A stretch of 64,000 nt of DNA from an uncultured Clostridia bacterium (lineage in GTDB: Bacteria > Bacillota > Clostridia > Lachnospirales > Anaerotignaceae): positions 124,001-188,000 of the forward strand of contig CABSIK010000004.1 in assembly GCA_902477755.1 (NCBI GenBank), written 5' to 3'. The position numbers and the translations under genes were made by a program. Numbering within the stretch: position 1 is the stretch's first letter; every line of letters starts with the position of its first letter. This document shows positions 34,555 through 44,507 of the stretch, piece by piece. The notes beneath the pieces were generated by a model that did no database searches, had not been told where the DNA came from, and was given only the letters and a program-made list of their open reading frames with translations.

Positions 34555-35418
34555 TTAGAACAGCCCAACTTTAGACAGATATTTGTCGATGAGCTGCAAT
34601 TTTGCTTCTGTGGAATATCCCATTTTCTTACTGATGAAAGAGCACAGCAGTTCAATGGTGAACAGCACCGCAACGTAGGAGTTAAAGAAGGTATTGCTGT
34701 CTACGCTGACGGTAAGGAGCTGTGTGGCATATTTTGCCAAAGGGGAACTTGCCTTGTCTGTAATGAGAACGATTTTTGCGCCGGATTCATAAGCCATCTG
34801 GGCTGCCAGAAGGTCCATTTCCGAATAACGGGGAAAGCTGACGGCAACGATACAGTCGTTTTCCGTAATGTCGCAAAGATGGTCGATGACGTTGAGGGCA
34901 GGGTGGGATGTTTCGTAAACATCCGGCAGCAGATGCTTCAAAAGCAGAAGCAGCATATCCCCCACGCAGGAGTTTGCACGGGATGTGACGATGAATTTCC
35001 GTTTGCTGCCTGTGATGAGTCCCGCTGCCCGTTCAAAGGACAGGGAATCATTCTGGTTCACACAGGATTTCAGGTTTTGCAGTACATTGGAAAAATAGCT
35101 TTCCATGATGTCGCTCTGATCCAGCTTGCCAATGCTCAGCTTCAGTCTTTCAGACGGAATGGTGATGTTGTCGGAAACGCTGTTGATGCGTTCTGTATAG
35201 GTCTTGCGGATACTCCGCTGGAAATCCATAAAGCCTGTATAGCCCAGTGTGCGGGTGAAACGAATGACAGAGGAGTCGCTGACCTGCAGACGTCTTGCGA
35301 TTTCCGTCGACGTGATGAAACATGCTTCTGCGAAATTATCCAGAATAAACTCCGCAATGAGTTTTTCTTTTTTTGTCAGCTTTACGCCCATAAGCTGCGC
35401 CCGTAGTTCTTCTGTCAT
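34555..35418 (-). CDS. MurR/RpiR family transcriptional regulator
   Basis: The protein has 287 residues. The N-terminal HTH_6 domain covers about residues 1-75 (KLTKKEKLIAEFILDNFAEA, then IARRLQVSDSSVIRFTRTLG). A SIS sugar-phosphate-binding domain covers about residues 120-260 (FIVTSRANSCVGDMLLLLL, SFPRYSEMDLLAAQMA, ITDKASSPLAKYA). Such regulators respond to phosphosugars such as MurNAc 6-phosphate. No sugar operon is adjacent, so the target is unknown. The start at 35418 is chosen because GAGGGAG precedes that ATG; ATG 35445 is an alternative. Confidence 0.88.
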   Translation of the reverse strand: MTEELRAQLMGVKLTKKEKLIAEFILDNFAEACFITSTEIARRLQVSDSSVIRFTRTLGYTGFMDFQRSIRKTYTERINSVSDNITIPSERLKLSIGKLDQSDIMESYFSNVLQNLKSCVNQNDSLSFERAAGLITGSKRKFIVTSRANSCVGDMLLLLLKHLLPDVYETSHPALNVIDHLCDITENDCIVAVSFPRYSEMDLLAAQMAYESGAKIVLITDKASSPLAKYATQLLTVSVDSNTFFNSYVAVLFTIELLCSFISKKMGYSTEAKLQLIDKYLSKVGLF

Positions 35419-35550
35419 AGTCTCCCTCTTTTCCATTTCTTGCATATACTATGTAGCCCCATTTTCTCATACTCCCTATCCCTTTTCAATAGAAAAAGTA
35501 AAAAAGCCGTAAAATTTCAAAAAAATATACATTTGCATTTGTCCAAAATG

Positions 35551-35579
35551 TTGTAAGGCAGATGGTTTTCGTATATAAT
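35551..35579 (+). promoter_or_regulatory. SigA promoter upstream of the export-protein gene
   Basis: TTGTAA at 35551-35556, a 17-base spacer and TATAAT at 35574-35579, 45 bases before the TTG start at 35624. Confidence 0.7.
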
Positions 35580-35623
35580 AAGGCAATATATGTAATGGAA
35601 ATTTTCGTTTAGGAGGAGATCAT

Positions 35624-36124
35624 TTGGCAGAAACGATAGCAAATTGGTTTGTAACAACATTTGAGGGTACCCTTGCGCGGGAATGGATTGTATTTTTGGT
35701 TTCCCTGCTGCCCATTCTGGAGCTGCGCGGCGGTATCATTGCGGGCTTTGCCATGAATATGGAATGGCTGCCTACATTCATCATCGCATATATTGGCAAT
35801 ATCTTGCCCATTCCCTTTATCCTGCTGTTCATCCGGTATATTTTCAAGGTGCTGAAAAAGACACCTATGCGCCGCGTAGTAGAATGGTGTGAACGCAGAG
35901 CGGAGCAGAAAAGTGAACAGATTCGCAAGTACGCTTATTGGGGTGTGTTCCTGTTTGTAGCGGTGCCTTTGCCCGGTACCGGCGCATGGATGGGTGCTCT
36001 CATCAGTGCGCTTTTGGGCATGGACCCCAAAAAGACATTCCCTGTTATCATGGCAGGTGTTTTGACAGCAGGCATCATCGTATCTGTACTGTCCTTCGGT
36101 TTACTGGGCAGTCTGGGACTGTAA
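35624..36124 (+). CDS. Small multidrug-export-type membrane protein (COG2426)
   Basis: This 166-residue integral membrane protein has four likely spans. Family features are LLPILELRGGIIAGFAMNM near residue 27 and the segment FVAVPLPGTGAWMGALISALLG near residue 107. The family name implies drug export, but direct evidence is thin. TTG 35624 follows AGGAGGAG. It precedes rsmA by 15 bases and is likely co-transcribed. Confidence 0.82.
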   Translation: MAETIANWFVTTFEGTLAREWIVFLVSLLPILELRGGIIAGFAMNMEWLPTFIIAYIGNILPIPFILLFIRYIFKVLKKTPMRRVVEWCERRAEQKSEQIRKYAYWGVFLFVAVPLPGTGAWMGALISALLGMDPKKTFPVIMAGVLTAGIIVSVLSFGLLGSLGL

Positions 36125-36139
36125 GAAGGGGGAGAGAAC

Positions 36140-37018
36140 ATGGCAGAACGTATTTCAACACCTTCCAGAACCAAACAAATCATTGAGGAAAACGGCTTTT
36201 ACTTCAAAAAGAACTTCGGCCAGAACTTCCTCATTGACAGCAACATTCTGGACAACATCGCAGAATGCGCTGGTGTCACAAAAGAGGACTGTGTGCTGGA
36301 AATTGGCCCTGGTATCGGCAGTTTGACACAGGTATTGGCAGAACACGCCAGAGAAGTGGTTGCCATTGAAATTGACAGCAATCTGATTCCCATTCTGTCC
36401 AAAACACTGGCAGATTATGACAACATCGAAGTCCGCAATCAGGACATTTTGAAAACAGATATTGACGCCATTATTCGGGAGAAAAACAACGACCGTCCCA
36501 TCAAAGTGGTGGCAAACCTGCCTTATTACATCACTACACCCATCATCATGGATTTGCTGGAAAATGAGCGGAAAGTGGACACCATCACCGTTATGGTGCA
36601 GAAAGAAGTAGCAGAACGGATGCAGGCAGGCCCAGGGGATAAGGAATATGGGGCTCTGTCCATTGCGGTACAGTATTACTGCGACGCCCATCTGGATATG
36701 ATTGTGCAGCCTTCCTGCTTTATGCCCCGTCCCAAGGTGGCTTCCGCAGTCATCACACTGAAAGTGCTGCCGGAGCGTAAAATTGCCGCAAAAGATGAGG
36801 AATTGTTCTTCCATCTGGTGAAATGCGCCTTTGGACAGCGCCGGAAAACACTGCTGAACTGCCTGTTCAATCAGGGGAATCTGGGCTTTTCCAAGGAAGA
36901 ATGGACAGAAATCCTCACTTCTTTGGGCTGGGACCCTCGTGTCAGAGGGGAAGCATTGTCCATTGAGGATTTTGCCAAACTGACAGACGCGGTTTTTGAC
37001 GCAAAACAGAATCAGTAA
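36140..37018 (+). CDS. rsmA: 16S rRNA (adenine-1518-N6/adenine-1519-N6)-dimethyltransferase
   Basis: RsmA (KsgA) dimethylates two adjacent adenines in helix 45 of 16S rRNA. The 292-residue protein has FGQNFLIDSNILDNI near residue 26, the SAM motif VLEIGPGIGSLTQVL near residue 52 and the catalytic ANLPYYITTPII near residue 130. A C-terminal helical domain (KCAFGQRRKTLLNCL) completes it. GGGGGAG precedes the ATG. Repeat copy E follows about 150 bases downstream. Confidence 0.95.
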   Translation: MAERISTPSRTKQIIEENGFYFKKNFGQNFLIDSNILDNIAECAGVTKEDCVLEIGPGIGSLTQVLAEHAREVVAIEIDSNLIPILSKTLADYDNIEVRNQDILKTDIDAIIREKNNDRPIKVVANLPYYITTPIIMDLLENERKVDTITVMVQKEVAERMQAGPGDKEYGALSIAVQYYCDAHLDMIVQPSCFMPRPKVASAVITLKVLPERKIAAKDEELFFHLVKCAFGQRRKTLLNCLFNQGNLGFSKEEWTEILTSLGWDPRVRGEALSIEDFAKLTDAVFDAKQNQ

Positions 37019-37166
37019 ATACAGATATGCTCTGACGAAAGTTGGGGCATATTTTTTTGCTTATGGATTCGACGAAATAACTGGAATTTTGTCGCAATAT
37101 CAAAGAAGGGTCTTTTCTAAATGACAAAGTTTGCCTGTGGAAGGGGAAAGAAGGGAATACAAATTT

Positions 37167-37323
37167 AGGGGCATCTTTATAAGAAAACAAAGAAAGCCCA
37201 AATCTTTATGATGCAAAGGATATTGGGTTTCTTATTTTTAAAGATTTTATTTGATATGTTTGTCGCAATTCCCCTAAGAAATCGAGGAAAAAGAAAATCC
37301 GTGTTTTCTTAAGGGGAGATTGC
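37167..37323. repeat. Intergenic palindromic repeat, copy E (long form)
   Basis: It starts AGGGGCATCTTTATAAGAAA, then the hairpin AAAGCCCAAATCTTT with AAAGGATATTGGGTTT. An extra unit follows, GCAATTCCCC-TAAGAAA to TTTTCTTAAGGGGAGATTGC (37265-37323), itself an inverted repeat with an internal GAGGAAAAAGAAAATCC segment. It lies in the 688-base gap between rsmA and spo0A; the rest of that gap shows no gene. Confidence 0.8.
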
Positions 37324-37614
37324 CTTTGTATGGTCTTTTTTCTTTTGGGAAAATAAACAGATTCTGCCTTTTCTATATATGGTGGGACAAAAGAAAATTT
37401 CTACCATATCTTTGATTTTTCAACAAATCCAACAGCACCCGACAAAATGAAAGTCCTTTCGGCAAGCCAAAATCCTGCGGTCTTTCCCAAAATTCTCCAT
37501 GGAATCCGACAGTGTCCTCCATAGGCTGACAGGAAATGTGCTTTGTCGCAAAAATCGAGGAAAAAGCCGAAAAAATGGCGGTTTTTCCGTCGGGATTTGT
37601 CTGCCGAAACCGTA

Positions 37615-37643
37615 TTGTCACGGCATGCATGCTGTACTATAAT
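37615..37643 (+). promoter_or_regulatory. SigA-type promoter of spo0A
   Basis: TTGTCA at 37615-37620, a 17-base spacer that contains the palindrome GCATGCATGC, and TATAAT at 37638-37643. It lies 64 bases before the chosen start. No convincing SigH promoter or Spo0A box was found, though TTTGTCGCAAAA-like stretches occur upstream. Confidence 0.65.
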
Positions 37644-37706
37644 CAACCCAAAAGCAAGAATGTTTGTCATATTCATGCAGCAAACTACAAAGCGGAGGGA
37701 TTGATT

Positions 37707-38501
37707 TTGAGCCAAATGAAAATAAAAGTGCTGTTAGCCGATGATAATAAGGATTTTTGTGATATTGTCGTGAATTATTTGCAGAAACAGGAAGATATGC
37801 AGGTGGTAGCCGTTGCCATGGACGGCATTGACGCTATGAACAAGATTCGGGAATACCGTCCCGATGTGGCAGTCATTGACGGCATCATGCCCAGACTGGA
37901 TGGCATTGGTGTGTTGGAAAGACTTCAGAAAAATCCGGATATGCACCAGCCCATTACCATCATTTTGTCAGCACTCAGTCAGGATAAAGTGGTACAGCGT
38001 GCCATGGAACTGGGTGTTGGGTATTACATGATGAAACCCTTTGATCTGGAAGCCTTAAGCCAGCGCATCCGTCAGCTTATGCAGGAACAGCCCGCAGTGA
38101 AACCGGCAGGAAGTGTATTTGCGGCAGCGCCTGCGGCGCAGGGAACGGTGGATCTGGAAACGAGAGTTACCAATATCCTTCATGAAATCGGTGTGCCTGC
38201 CCATATTCGTGGGTATCATTACATGCGAGAAGCCATTATGATGAGTGTCAACGATATGGATGTCCTCAATTACATCACAAAGGAATTGTATCCTTCCATT
38301 GCCAAAAAGTGCAACACTACACCCAGCCGAGTGGAACGCGCCATCCGCCATGCCATTGAAGTGGCTTGGAATCGGGGAAAGGTGGAAGTCATCCATGAAT
38401 TATTCGGTTATACTGTAAACAACCATAAGGGCAAGCCCACAAACAGTGAGTTCATTGCCCTCATTGCCGACAGACTGCGTCTGGAGCAGAAAGCCGGCTG
38501 A
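37707..38501 (+). CDS. spo0A: Sporulation transcription factor Spo0A
   Basis: Spo0A is the master regulator of entry into sporulation. The 264-residue protein has a receiver domain (KVLLADDNKDFCDIVVNYL, phosphoacceptor Asp58 in VIDGIMPRLDG, Lys in MMKPFDLEAL). A flexible Ala/Pro linker leads to the Spo0A DNA-binding domain with SRVERAIRHAIEVAWNRG and a recognition segment near HELFGYTVNNHKGKPTNSEF. TTG 37707 follows GGAGGG with eight-base spacing; ATG 37716 is an alternative. Its presence, with SipL, shows a spore-forming lineage. A long perfect terminator follows. Confidence 0.96.
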   Translation: MSQMKIKVLLADDNKDFCDIVVNYLQKQEDMQVVAVAMDGIDAMNKIREYRPDVAVIDGIMPRLDGIGVLERLQKNPDMHQPITIILSALSQDKVVQRAMELGVGYYMMKPFDLEALSQRIRQLMQEQPAVKPAGSVFAAAPAAQGTVDLETRVTNILHEIGVPAHIRGYHYMREAIMMSVNDMDVLNYITKELYPSIAKKCNTTPSRVERAIRHAIEVAWNRGKVEVIHELFGYTVNNHKGKPTNSEFIALIADRLRLEQKAG

Positions 38502-38576
38502 GTAACAGGAAATGCCTTGTCTGCTGTCTTACTTCCTTGCGGCAGCAGAACTTGTTCCACATAACTGCCTCCATAC

Positions 38577-38620
38577 AAAAATCAGGGTGGATTCGTTGAA
38601 GAATCCACCCTGATTTTGTT
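38577..38620 (+). terminator. Terminator after spo0A
   Basis: Perfect 17-bp stem AAAATCAGGGTGGATTC (38577-38593) with GAATCCACCCTGATTTT (38601-38617), loop GTTGAAG-like, then T-rich sequence. From here to about 38981 I see no convincing gene; short frames occur on both strands but none has a recognisable family. Confidence 0.85.
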
Positions 38621-38981
38621 TTGATAGAGAAAAGAATGATCTTGAGATCAAGATTAAGGAAAGGCGTACCCTTTGCGGTTCGGTCATTTCCTATCAGGAA
38701 ACGTGATGTCTATTGTTATATATAATCAACTGTTTCCATTCTGTAATTGGTGTTATCACCGAATGGCTTTGCATGGACATAATGCTGTTGTTTCCTGTAA
38801 GGGTTTGAAGGGTTTGCCAATGGAAGCTGGTTGTGGATGCCGCAGACGATTTCCCTGCTGCCATAGGAGCTGGTTGATTTTGTCCAAGCTTCTCTGCTGC
38901 GCTGCTTGCAGATGGCATTCCCTCGATTTAGACAAATTGCGGCAGTCAGGCATCTGGGTTTTGAACTTACAGTACCATCTC

Positions 38982-40430
38982 TTATCGTTCAGATGGCTCA
39001 GAATTTGCTCTATGGTCAAATGATTGCTCTTGTTCGTAACTAGCAGGTGCGTAGTCTCTCATACTGAACCCACATTTTCCGCTTTTCTTAACTTCATATA
39101 GTGCTTCATCCGCACACTTGAACACGTCAACATACTTATCTCCCTTTTTACAGCGGCAACCGCCGAAGCTGACAGTTAGATCGCTGAGGGGATACTGCTC
39201 TGCAAGAAGCTTCACCTGATGGATCACTTCCACAATCTTGCGGTTAAGGATATCATCTGTAAGAGGTGCATCCACATAGATGATGAACTCATCGCCGCCG
39301 AACCGTCCAATACAGTCCGTTTTTCGGAAACAGGTATGTAAGATTTCAGCCATCTGAATCAGAATTAGATCCCCGTGATCATGGCCATAATTGTCGTTGA
39401 CTTTTTTGAAATTGTCCAGATCAACGATGAGCAGTATGCCGCCTGTGCTTTTCAGCCGCTTGCGGATATCTTTCACTAGACTGTCTTTGTTCAAAAGGCC
39501 GGTCAGGAAATCTTGGCGAAGCGTCTTGATATTACGCAGATGCAGGACGAGAAATACCGATGTAATGGCCATATTCAGCGTATTGAGAAAAAGTCCCAAG
39601 TTTATCAGCAGCAAGTTTTCCTTGGAGATGAGATAATCACTGGGAATGATGATGACCGCACCCCAGCCGTTGCTTAACTTGCACATATAAAGATTGCCCT
39701 TTCCATTAGAGCATTCCCCGTAATAGGATACTTCAATGAAGGCATTATCCAGAATGTCATCATGGGGTATTTTGGAATCTTCCTGCCCAGTGGAATAGGT
39801 CAGTGCTCGTTGGTGATCGTAAACCTGTATGCTGTAGCCGTTGGGTAAATGGGAAAGATCCATCCAGTTTTCTCCCATAAGATACACATCCATGGCAACG
39901 ACGTCTTGTCTATCGGACAGCGCAAGAGACATGGTGAATACATTTTGCCCGGTGACAGCGTCCCGATATAAATTGGAGCATACAATGTTCCCAGGCCCTG
40001 CTGCCACTGCGTCAGAATACCATGACGTGGAGGCAAAATCATAGTCATCATCTCCGGCCCATGGGTGTGCGGCGACGATCCTGTCATCTAAAACAGCATA
40101 GATATCAAATGAGGTGGTGACAAATTCTCCGCTGATTTTCTCACAATAATAATTCATATATTGCTGAATATTTGTATGAGAAAGCTGCAGATCTACCATC
40201 TTATCCAAGTCTTTTCCCACCTGATTCACAGCCAGGTAGAATTTCTCCATCTGCTTTTCGATTTTTTCCACCTGTGTTTGTGCCATATATTTTCCGTTTT
40301 GGATGGAATTTTCCATAAAAACACGCCTTGCTTCAAACATAAAGTAACCAAATACTACCTCTACTACCACAAATAAGGAAATGTACAAGATGAGTATGCT
40401 TCTCTTTTTGAATTCAGAGCTTGGGTTCAT
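38982..40430 (-). CDS. Membrane diguanylate cyclase (Cache-type sensor, GGDEF)
   Basis: The enzyme makes cyclic-di-GMP from two GTP. The 482-residue protein has TM1 (about 14-31), a periplasmic-type sensor region resembling a Cache domain (about 32-280, including YAVLDDRIVAAHPW and FASTSWYSDAVAAG), TM2 (about 285-305), then GGDEF. The active site FGGDEF is at about residues 377-382. The inhibitory I-site RKTD lies five residues before it, as in product-regulated enzymes. ATG 40430 follows GAGAGGTG. It is downstream of the EAL gene on the same strand. Confidence 0.9.
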   Translation of the reverse strand: MNPSSEFKKRSILILYISLFVVVEVVFGYFMFEARRVFMENSIQNGKYMAQTQVEKIEKQMEKFYLAVNQVGKDLDKMVDLQLSHTNIQQYMNYYCEKISGEFVTTSFDIYAVLDDRIVAAHPWAGDDDYDFASTSWYSDAVAAGPGNIVCSNLYRDAVTGQNVFTMSLALSDRQDVVAMDVYLMGENWMDLSHLPNGYSIQVYDHQRALTYSTGQEDSKIPHDDILDNAFIEVSYYGECSNGKGNLYMCKLSNGWGAVIIIPSDYLISKENLLLINLGLFLNTLNMAITSVFLVLHLRNIKTLRQDFLTGLLNKDSLVKDIRKRLKSTGGILLIVDLDNFKKVNDNYGHDHGDLILIQMAEILHTCFRKTDCIGRFGGDEFIIYVDAPLTDDILNRKIVEVIHQVKLLAEQYPLSDLTVSFGGCRCKKGDKYVDVFKCADEALYEVKKSGKCGFSMRDYAPASYEQEQSFDHRANSEPSER

Positions 40431-40523
40431 ACGGTTCACCTCTCAATACATAAAATTTTTTTGGTAAATCTCTGTTGCCCAAGAATACGTTATAGGATTA
40501 AGGCATTTATAGTGTTTATCATA

Positions 40524-43409
40524 TTATATTTTCTTTAGGAAAATATTGTAAAAATCTTTTGCTGGGATGGGTTTGCTATAATAATAGCCCTGACCATAGT
40601 TGCATCCCATGGATCGGATCAATGCTTCGTCTTCCTGGGTTTCCACGCCCTCTGCGACGGTTTCGATGCCTAATTTCTTAGCCAACGAAAAGATCAAAAG
40701 CATCACGTCATTTTGAGAGGATTTTTGCGAGGATTTTACATCCATCAAAAACATGCGATCCAGCTTAATCTGATCAATATGAAGTTTTCCAAGGGTGTTC
40801 AGGGACGAATAGCCTGAGCCAAAATCGTCCATGGATACACGGAATCCGGCTTTGTGCAAACGAGAGATTGTGTTGTTCAACTCCTCGATGTTTTCAAAGG
40901 CCAAACCTTCCAAAATTTCCAGCACAATATACTGGGGGGATACCTGATAGCGGGAGGTGATTTCCAACAGCTTATCCAAGTAGTCATCGCTGACAAAGAG
41001 CGCTTTTGTCTGATTGATGGAAATGGAAATGGGTGGTTTTCCATGAACCGTCCATTTTTTCAACAGCTGACAGGATTTTTCCAGCATGTAAAGATCTAAC
41101 TGCTTGCAAAAACCGTTTTGCTCAAACAGCGGAATGAATTGATTGGGAAAGAGGAGGCCACGCTCTTTTGTTTTCCAACGAACCAGAGCTTCGGCACTTT
41201 CAACTTTTCCGGTGTTCAAATTCATTTTCGGCTGGAGATATACTTGATATTCGTTATCATCAAGGGCACGATACATGTTGGCTTCAATATATTGATGCAG
41301 CTGTTCCTGTTGGTGGATGGAATCATTATACATACAAACGTTGTCGTCACCTGATTGCTTTGCATGGGTTAATGCCACCATGAGGCAATTCAGATTTGTC
41401 TGGATATTAAAGGGATCGGGAGACGTCACAGAGGAAATTGCTCCGCAATAAATAGAAAGTCGGTAGCCATCCAATAGATCAGCTGCCATGGTTTTCAGCA
41501 GAGATTCTATACGTTTTATACGCCGTTTAACATCCTCAGCCCCATATTCTGCGGTGGCAAGATAAAAGGAATCCGCTGTGGGACGGCAGAGCAGCTCACT
41601 GTCCTTCAGATCATCGCACAAAATATCCTTCATTTTACACAAAAGTTGATCAGCTCTGTATATGCCGTATGTATCATTGATATACTTGAAATTGTGAATA
41701 TTTAAGGCGATAAGCATCCACGGATCACGATTTTTGATTTTTTGATCTGTCAATTTACAAAAATAATTCCGGTTATAGGCGCCTGTCAATTCATCAAAGC
41801 AGGAAAGCTGGAGCAGTTTATTTTCGTTGGCCAGTGTATTATATGCCACTTTTCGGTGGTAGATATAGAAAGCCAGCAAAATAACACAGAATATAATAAT
41901 CAACGAAACAAACATGATAGAGTCTATGTTTGCCAAGATCCATTCCTGCGGCGTGTACTCCACTTCATCCAAAAGATAGTTGGACAGATGGATCTGGGTA
42001 TCCTGATCACGGATGGAGCTGGAAAACTGATTCAGCAGCGAAATCATTACGCTGGGGTTGGGCAGGGCATTTGTCACAGCAACGGCATAAGAGAGTTCTT
42101 TCGTATCTGCCAAGTCTGTCATAATATCATTATAAACCACTTTTTTGCGCAGGTAATAATTCAGAGAGTATTCGTCTAACCGCGTGCAGGTTTTCTCATT
42201 GTCTAGAATCATATTCAAAGCGTTCTCTGTATTCATATCAAATCCCAGCACTTCGCCATCTGCATGGTCATGAGCTGCGGAATAGGCGCGACACGCATAG
42301 CTATGGAAGTAAGGAAGGGTCAAGCGGAATCCTTTTTCACAGGAAAGGGCCGAATCCGTTGTGATGCCGGCAATCAGATCAACCTGATTATCCCGGATCA
42401 ATTGGAGTGCATCCTCCATGTTATCTACCAGCACGACCTCATATTCCAGTCCAACACTCTTGGCAAAGTCCTTGAAATACTCTACGGAAAAGCCTGTCAG
42501 CTCACCGTCTTTTATGTATTGAAACGGTGCGTTCCCTTCAAAGAACAAAACGCGAAGGGTTCCCAGAGACTGAATATATTCCAGTTCCTCTTCAGAGGCA
42601 CGGAAATAATCGGTATCCAGAAAGTAATGATCATATAATTCCTCCTGAAGATTCTCATAAGAAAGGGACATGATCTCCAGAGCGGAATTGAGCTCGGGAA
42701 GCAGATCCTGGCGGGTGGGAGCCAGTGCAAAGTAATAAGGCTTTGGAGAAAAGTGACCGATACTTCTCAACCCATCTGGCAGTGCAATATCCACCTGAAG
42801 TGTTGCATCTGCTTCGCCGCTAAAAACGGCATGTATCACTTCATCAAAGGTATCATAGTTTACGATTTCATAAGTAAATCCATTGATTTTTGCATACTGA
42901 TCAAACAGCTCCAATCTATCGGATAGCCCGGGGTAAGATGCAACCGTAATACCATCCCAGTTGGAAAAATGCTCGTTTATATAGGAAGAATCGTCTCTGA
43001 CAGCCAGCACTGTATAGGTTGAGCCGTAATCATAGCTGGGGTAGAGGAACATTTCCTCTAGAGCAGGGCTGCGATTCATGGTTCCCATCATGTCGATTTC
43101 ACCCCGCTGCAGCTGATTTAATAGGGTGGAAATCTGAGTGTTGGTATCTCCTTCGGCTGGAACGTATTCAATCTCCCAACCAGTAAATAAGTTTAGCTGA
43201 TTGAGATAATCTACCATGTATCCGGCATAATCCCCGTTTTCATCAATATAAGATATTCCATGTTGAATGGGAAAGCCGACACGCACAACGTTATCTGATG
43301 CTGCATGCACTGGAACAGGAAAAAGGCCAAGCAGCAGTATTATGTTAGCCACCCATAAAAGTGCGTTCAATTTCAAACTTTTCAATGCTACCATCTCGCA
43401 GTCTATCAT
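40524..43409 (-). CDS. Two-sensor (SBP_bac_3) degenerate GGDEF/EAL phosphodiesterase
   Basis: The protein has 961 residues. An N-terminal signal/anchor (about 6-37) precedes two periplasmic amino-acid-binding-type domains (about 40-265 and 280-500). A membrane helix (about 510-530) is followed by a GGDEF domain whose active site is replaced by ADSF (in RPTADSFYLAT). A C-terminal EAL domain (about 715-961) has EALVRW, the DDFGSGYSSL loop, IKLDR and AEGVETQEDE, so phosphodiesterase residues look intact. It should cleave cyclic-di-GMP in response to a bound solute. In-frame ATG 43394 is an alternative start; neither has a clear ribosome site. Confidence 0.88.
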   Translation of the reverse strand: MIDCEMVALKSLKLNALLWVANIILLLGLFPVPVHAASDNVVRVGFPIQHGISYIDENGDYAGYMVDYLNQLNLFTGWEIEYVPAEGDTNTQISTLLNQLQRGEIDMMGTMNRSPALEEMFLYPSYDYGSTYTVLAVRDDSSYINEHFSNWDGITVASYPGLSDRLELFDQYAKINGFTYEIVNYDTFDEVIHAVFSGEADATLQVDIALPDGLRSIGHFSPKPYYFALAPTRQDLLPELNSALEIMSLSYENLQEELYDHYFLDTDYFRASEEELEYIQSLGTLRVLFFEGNAPFQYIKDGELTGFSVEYFKDFAKSVGLEYEVVLVDNMEDALQLIRDNQVDLIAGITTDSALSCEKGFRLTLPYFHSYACRAYSAAHDHADGEVLGFDMNTENALNMILDNEKTCTRLDEYSLNYYLRKKVVYNDIMTDLADTKELSYAVAVTNALPNPSVMISLLNQFSSSIRDQDTQIHLSNYLLDEVEYTPQEWILANIDSIMFVSLIIIFCVILLAFYIYHRKVAYNTLANENKLLQLSCFDELTGAYNRNYFCKLTDQKIKNRDPWMLIALNIHNFKYINDTYGIYRADQLLCKMKDILCDDLKDSELLCRPTADSFYLATAEYGAEDVKRRIKRIESLLKTMAADLLDGYRLSIYCGAISSVTSPDPFNIQTNLNCLMVALTHAKQSGDDNVCMYNDSIHQQEQLHQYIEANMYRALDDNEYQVYLQPKMNLNTGKVESAEALVRWKTKERGLLFPNQFIPLFEQNGFCKQLDLYMLEKSCQLLKKWTVHGKPPISISINQTKALFVSDDYLDKLLEITSRYQVSPQYIVLEILEGLAFENIEELNNTISRLHKAGFRVSMDDFGSGYSSLNTLGKLHIDQIKLDRMFLMDVKSSQKSSQNDVMLLIFSLAKKLGIETVAEGVETQEDEALIRSMGCNYGQGYYYSKPIPAKDFYNIFLKKI

Positions 43410-43592
43410 AATTTTGTAAAAAAGTATATCTTTGCTGTCTGTTAGACATTATTAAAAGTACACGCAAAAGTTCTATTGAGTATAATCAAAAAAACCATAT
43501 TTTACACGTTTGTAAGAATGCGGAAGGGAGTTGGAAACGAAAGTGCCTGACCATGCTGTTTATACATATAGGAACCTCGTGAAAATCCTGAT

Positions 43593-43625
43593 TTTGACGA
43601 AGGGTGTCAACTTTTTCGACACCCT
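43593..43625. repeat. GGGTGTC hairpin related to the one at 11997-12023
   Basis: TTGACGAAGGGTGTC followed by GACACCCT: the stem AGGGTGTC/GACACCCT (43601-43608, 43618-43625) and its left flank TTTGACGA match the unit at 11990-12023. It lies in a stretch (43410-45057) without intact genes, part of which (43739-43925) is strikingly A+T-rich. Confidence 0.6.
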
Positions 43626-44325
43626 CAAGCAGTCCTTAATCAGATGGCTGTTTTCTGAGGATGATTTTACACATATCCTTTTCCTGCTCGTACTATGGAA
43701 GAGTTTTTGCCGCTATCTGATAAACTTGTAATCGTGCAATATTATTCTCACGAAAAAACAGCTTTTCCTTAATATAGAATAATATATTAACTATGATATC
43801 GACAGTATTTGGCAAAAATTAAGTTTTTTTATACAAAAATAGCATCATAATTGTATTTATATTTAACTTTATTTTACAATTATCAAAATATCTTTTTCTT
43901 TGGAATTTCCGCTGGTTTTTATGTTGTTATGAAAGGAGTTTCCTTAAATAAGTGTATGCATAAGGAATCATAAACAGGGTTCTTCCCTGCGCGTGTCTTT
44001 TGTTCGCAAAGCAGTAAGGCAGAAGAACCGGGGAGCAGATGATATCCTGCCTGCGGTACTGGAAAAATGGTATGACAGAATCAAAAAAATCTCCTGTTTG
44101 TAAAATGGTTTTTCGGGCGTATACATGTGGAACAGGAAAGTATATCCAGATGGCAGGGAGACTGTCATCCGTTTTTAGAAATCCACATAGAATGGCAAGA
44201 AGGCTGCGTCAGACTGAAAAGAAAAAAGTACGTTTTCAAAAGAAAGCGTACTCTTTGTATCCCAAATGGGATTATACATCTTTATAAGTTTCCTAGTGGA
44301 CGTGCTCTGAAAGGAAACGCTCAAA

Positions 44326-44501
44326 GCAACTTCTCTTTAAGAAAACACTGATTTTTCTTATCCTTGATTTCTTAAGGGGAATTGCGACGGCTGTCTTCAG
44401 AAGAAAACATAACAAATAAAATCTGAATAAAATAAGAAAGCCAAAATCCTTTGTCATAATAAGGATTTTGGCTTTCTTTGTTTTCTTATGAAGATGCCCC
44501 T
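44326..44501. repeat. Intergenic palindromic repeat, copy F (long form, inverted)
   Basis: This copy runs opposite to copies D and E. It starts GCAACTTCTCTTTAAGAAAAC and includes the extra unit that ends TTTCTTAAGGGGAATTGCGAC. It continues through the hairpin AAGCCAAAATCCTTT with AAGGATTTTGGCTTT and ends TTCTTATGAAGATGCCCC. It sits beside a decayed nitroreductase gene rather than an intact one. Confidence 0.8.
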
Positions 44502-44507
44502 AATGGG

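Noticed and set aside
37536..37706. N-terminal extension of Spo0A to an upstream start
   Set aside because: It would include the -35/-10 promoter elements in coding sequence, and family proteins start near the KVLLADD strand.
38673..39023. Short frames on both strands between spo0A and the diguanylate cyclase
   Set aside because: Neither has a ribosome site or a family match; the stretch is left as unassigned.
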